A stretch of DNA of 64,000 nucleotides from Thermoplasmata archaeon (GTDB taxonomy: Archaea > Thermoplasmatota > Thermoplasmata > Lutacidiplasmatales > SKW197): positions 1 to 64,000 of the forward strand of contig JAVZCK010000010.1 of NCBI GenBank assembly GCA_038874435.1, written 5' to 3'. Of the stretch, positions 62,012 to 64,000 are shown piece after piece. The translations under genes were made by a program, and so were the position numbers. The notes below the pieces were generated by a model. It did not search any database and was not told the origin of the DNA. It saw nothing but the letters and a program-made list of their open reading frames with translations. Each line of letters begins with the position of its first letter. The stretch's first letter is position 1.

Positions 62012-62107
62012 ATGGAGAAATCCCACATACTCTATCTCGCAATCCTCGCATTTGCACTGGCAGTAGGAATTCTGCTCCTATTTCTAGTTCTCGCATTCTT
62101 TACGTAA
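62012..62107 (+). pseudogene. DUF131 3'-end remnant or 31-residue micro-ORF
   Basis: ATG at 62012 to TAA at 62107 encodes 31 residues (MEKSHILYLAILAFAL at the start). Its 84 bases from 62018 duplicate the DUF131 membrane helix at 53655-53738 with two synonymous changes. No ribosome binding site or good promoter is seen, so a truncated remnant is most likely. It ends one base before the stop codon of the convergent M16 gene. If translated it would be a one-helix membrane microprotein. Confidence 0.6.
62018..62101 (+). repeat. Direct repeat, right copy
   Basis: The right copy of the 84-base repeat (82 of 84 bases identical to 53655-53738, same orientation). The two copies enclose about 8.3 kb holding the structured repeat and the two giant exported genes. 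Confidence 0.85.
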
Positions 62108-62108
62108 A

Positions 62109-63335
62109 CTATTCTTGGTTTCTTATTACTGCACATGAATACCGTGCCTTGAGAAGTTTATTTGCGATTCTAGTTACATCCTCAAATTTTACATTTTCAA
62201 TTCTGCTCTTTAGTTCTTCAAGCGTTACAATTTTTCCGGTTCTCATTGCATACTCACCCAGCACAAATGCCCGTGCCTCACTTGTTTCAAGTTTTCTTGT
62301 GAAGAGACCGTTGAGCATGTTTTTGGCCGTTTGAAATTCCTCTTCACTGATGCTCCCCTCGGACACCTGTCTCACTTCTTCCAAAATTCTCTGTTTTCCC
62401 CTCTCTATGTTTTTAGTTGCAACCCCTGCATAAATTCCTAGTAAGCCAGTATCTTCATAACTCTGCGTGTGGGTAAAGACAGCGTAACCCAGCCCCTCTT
62501 TTTCGCGGATTGTTCTGTAAAGCCTAGAACTTGTACCACCACCGAGCAACACGCTGAGAACTTTAAGGGCAAATAGGTCGGGATGTGAAAAATTCAGGCC
62601 TTCAAACCCAATACCAATGTGGGCCTGTGCCTCGCCCCCATGAAATTCTTTTTCCATCCCAAGAAATTCTGGTTTCTTTCTCTGCTTTTCAGCACTTCCT
62701 TCTCTCAAAGTCCTGAAATAGCGCTCCACCCATTCTACAACCCTATCATGTGCTAGATTTCCAGATGCAGAGACAAGGAGATTTTTTGTTAGGAAATGGT
62801 TGTTTATGTAGGTTTTTAAATCCTCTATCCTCTGCTTTTTCACATCTTCAATTTTCCCAGTTTCAATTTTTCCAAGCTCACTTTCACCCCATGAACACAT
62901 TCTCAGTGCATCGAAAATAAACTTCTCTGGATTTTCTTCATGAAGGCGGATTTCTTCATACACTACATGCTTCTCTCTTTCCAAAATTTCTTCCGAAAGC
63001 AACGGCTCAGTGAGAATTTCTGCAAGGAGGGCAAATGCCATTTCCAGCTTTTCTTTAAGAGTACCTGCATAAAAGCACATGTACTCACTACCAGTTACTG
63101 CATTCATTTCTCCACCAGCACCCTCAATCAACCGATTTATTTCCTCGCCGCTCCTTTTTCCAGTACCACGAAAGAGCATGTGCTCCAGCATGTGGGCGGT
63201 GCCTGGGGGGACCCCAGTTTCATCCCTTGCACCAGACATTATCCAGACGCACACCGTTGCGGAATCAAGATGGGGAATTTTCTCTGTCACGATTCTTATG
63301 CCATTTTCAAGTTTGGTTTCACTGTATCTGTCCAT
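62109..63335 (-). CDS. M16 family zinc peptidase
   Basis: A 408-residue inverzincin. The zinc motif HxxEH is HMLEH, His48-Glu51-His52, and the further Glu ligand lies in VYEEIRLHEENP near 125. The second half has the usual non-catalytic M16 repeat (GGGTSSRLYRTIREKEGLGY near 247). Length fits bacterial and archaeal PqqL/YmxG-like proteins, which form dimers and degrade small peptides. No signal peptide is seen. The ATG at 63335 is about 27 bases from the TATA box at 63358-63368, a leaderless start; a frame reaching 63485 overlaps the divergent gene. Confidence 0.92.
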   Translation of the reverse strand: MDRYSETKLENGIRIVTEKIPHLDSATVCVWIMSGARDETGVPPGTAHMLEHMLFRGTGKRSGEEINRLIEGAGGEMNAVTGSEYMCFYAGTLKEKLEMAFALLAEILTEPLLSEEILEREKHVVYEEIRLHEENPEKFIFDALRMCSWGESELGKIETGKIEDVKKQRIEDLKTYINNHFLTKNLLVSASGNLAHDRVVEWVERYFRTLREGSAEKQRKKPEFLGMEKEFHGGEAQAHIGIGFEGLNFSHPDLFALKVLSVLLGGGTSSRLYRTIREKEGLGYAVFTHTQSYEDTGLLGIYAGVATKNIERGKQRILEEVRQVSEGSISEEEFQTAKNMLNGLFTRKLETSEARAFVLGEYAMRTGKIVTLEELKSRIENVKFEDVTRIANKLLKARYSCAVIRNQE

Positions 63336-63357
63336 CAATCCAAGGATATTGGCAAGG

Positions 63358-63368
63358 GATATATATTT
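63358..63368. promoter_or_regulatory. Shared TATA box for divergent M16 and RmlD genes
   Basis: GATATATATTT lies 25-28 bases from both the minus-strand ATG at 63335 and the plus-strand ATG at 63388. A single near-symmetric TATA box may therefore drive both divergent leaderless genes. Confidence 0.45.
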
Positions 63369-63387
63369 TTGTGGATTATGGGAGAAC

Positions 63388-64000
63388 ATGAGAATTCTGG
63401 TCATCGGTGGTTCCTCTCTCCTTGGCGATAGAATCGTGCGAAGTTCTACGAGGCATGCAGAATCATGGTACACAGTTGCAAGCAAAGAAGTTAAGATTGA
63501 AAACGCAAAAAGAATTCAAATGGACATAACTGAGCCAGAAAACGTTGAAAATGGATTTAAGAAAGTAATGCCAGATATCGCTGTGCTTGTCGCTGCTTAC
63601 ACAGAAGTGGATGCTTGCGAGAAAAACAGGGAGAAGGCAATTGCGCTGAATGTGCGTGGTGCAGAAAATGTGTTTAGAGCATGCCAGAACTCTGGAACAA
63701 AGCTTGTTTACATATCAACGGATGCAGTTTTTGATGGGAGGAAGGAGGAGCCCTATACCGAGGAGGATAGACCCAATCCCCCAAACTTTTATGCGCACAC
63801 TAAACTGGAAGCAGAGAAGATTGTGTTGAGGGAGAAACAGAATCTTGTTTGTCGTGTCTCCACAATTTATGGAAAACGCTCTCTCCATCACCGTCAGAAT
63901 GTAATTATGTGGATGATTGAAACGCTAAAGGCAGGAAAAAGAATTGAGCTTTTTGAAGATAGGTTCTGCAATCCCACCTTTGCTGATGAAGCGGCAGATG
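63388..64000 (+). CDS. rmlD: dTDP-4-dehydrorhamnose reductase-like protein (truncated by window end)
   Basis: 204 codons are present with no stop; the gene runs off the window. The amino end MRILVIGGSSLLG is the Rossmann nucleotide-binding motif, VYISTDAVFDG near 111 holds the conserved Thr-Asp strand, and FYAHTKLEAEK near 137 holds the YxxxK catalytic pair of the extended SDR family. RFCNPTFADEAAD matches the RmlD substrate region. It makes NDP-rhamnose-like sugars, perhaps for surface glycans. The RmlD-like domain of MAT2B-type proteins is an alternative. The ATG at 63388 has GGGAG upstream. Confidence 0.85.
   Translation, partial: MRILVIGGSSLLGDRIVRSSTRHAESWYTVASKEVKIENAKRIQMDITEPENVENGFKKVMPDIAVLVAAYTEVDACEKNREKAIALNVRGAENVFRACQNSGTKLVYISTDAVFDGRKEEPYTEEDRPNPPNFYAHTKLEAEKIVLREKQNLVCRVSTIYGKRSLHHRQNVIMWMIETLKAGKRIELFEDRFCNPTFADEAAD

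Overview
The window is from an archaeon. It carries ribosomal protein L15e, flap endonuclease FEN-1, family B DNA polymerase, a two-repeat tRNA-splicing endonuclease, PurP, TrmY, and the isopentenyl phosphate kinase / type 2 IPP isomerase / prenyl synthase set of the archaeal isoprenoid pathway. Many starts lie about 26 bases downstream of a TATA-like box with little or no leader; others have GGAGGTG-type ribosome binding sites. The gene set fits Euryarchaeota, most likely a member of or relative of Thermoplasmata (inference). No rRNA, tRNA, CRISPR array, transposase or integrase gene was seen. Gene density is high, with many 1-35 base overlaps.

Layout. 1-5.5 kb: ferredoxin and L15e, then endA/pyrE, a radical SAM protein and purP on the minus strand. 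5.7-10.5 kb: a secreted protein joining a glycosidase-like barrel, pseudomurein-binding repeats and a transglutaminase-like peptidase, then an ATPase-TPR protein. 10.7-24 kb: mostly housekeeping genes (M20 peptidase, MTA/SAH deaminase, PhoU-like regulator, pilin-like protein, glyA, rpiA, an AsnRS-like asparagine synthetase divergent from an Lrp/AsnC regulator, an aminotransferase, FEN-1, Dus). 24-30.9 kb: a large membrane-anchored beta-helix protein, then macro domain, TPR and trmY genes. 30.9-35 kb: the isoprenoid operon ipk-fni-idsA followed by an MFS gene. 35-41 kb: a duplicated HTH regulator, a zinc-ribbon coiled-coil protein, a second beta-helix surface protein and a helical-repeat protein. 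41-44.5 kb: a serine-type operon (class V aminotransferase, serA, DUF1015). 44.7-46.7 kb: an exported caspase-like protein and partner. 46.9-50.3 kb: small regulators and polB. 50.3-53.7 kb: papain-like protease, acyl-CoA dehydrogenase, DUF131 membrane protein. 53.7-62 kb: a block with two giant exported proteins. 62.1-64 kb: M16 peptidase and a truncated RmlD-like reductase.

How the genes work together. The accessory content is dominated by exported proteins: three beta-helix proteins and four exported or anchored proteins with cysteine-peptidase-like catalytic residues. This suggests an organism that attacks extracellular protein or cell-wall peptide. The core genes cover serine and asparagine synthesis, purine and pyrimidine synthesis, lipids, replication and tRNA maturation.

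The strongest unusual signals are two. First, a palindromic element of about 50 bp sits exactly where one beta-helix gene has a 17-residue in-frame insertion relative to its paralogue; a longer relative lies in the 53.8 kb intergenic region. Second, the block with the two giant genes is bracketed by an 84-bp direct repeat of the 3' end of the DUF131 gene. The two copies differ at two bases, both synonymous, which looks like an integration or duplication scar.
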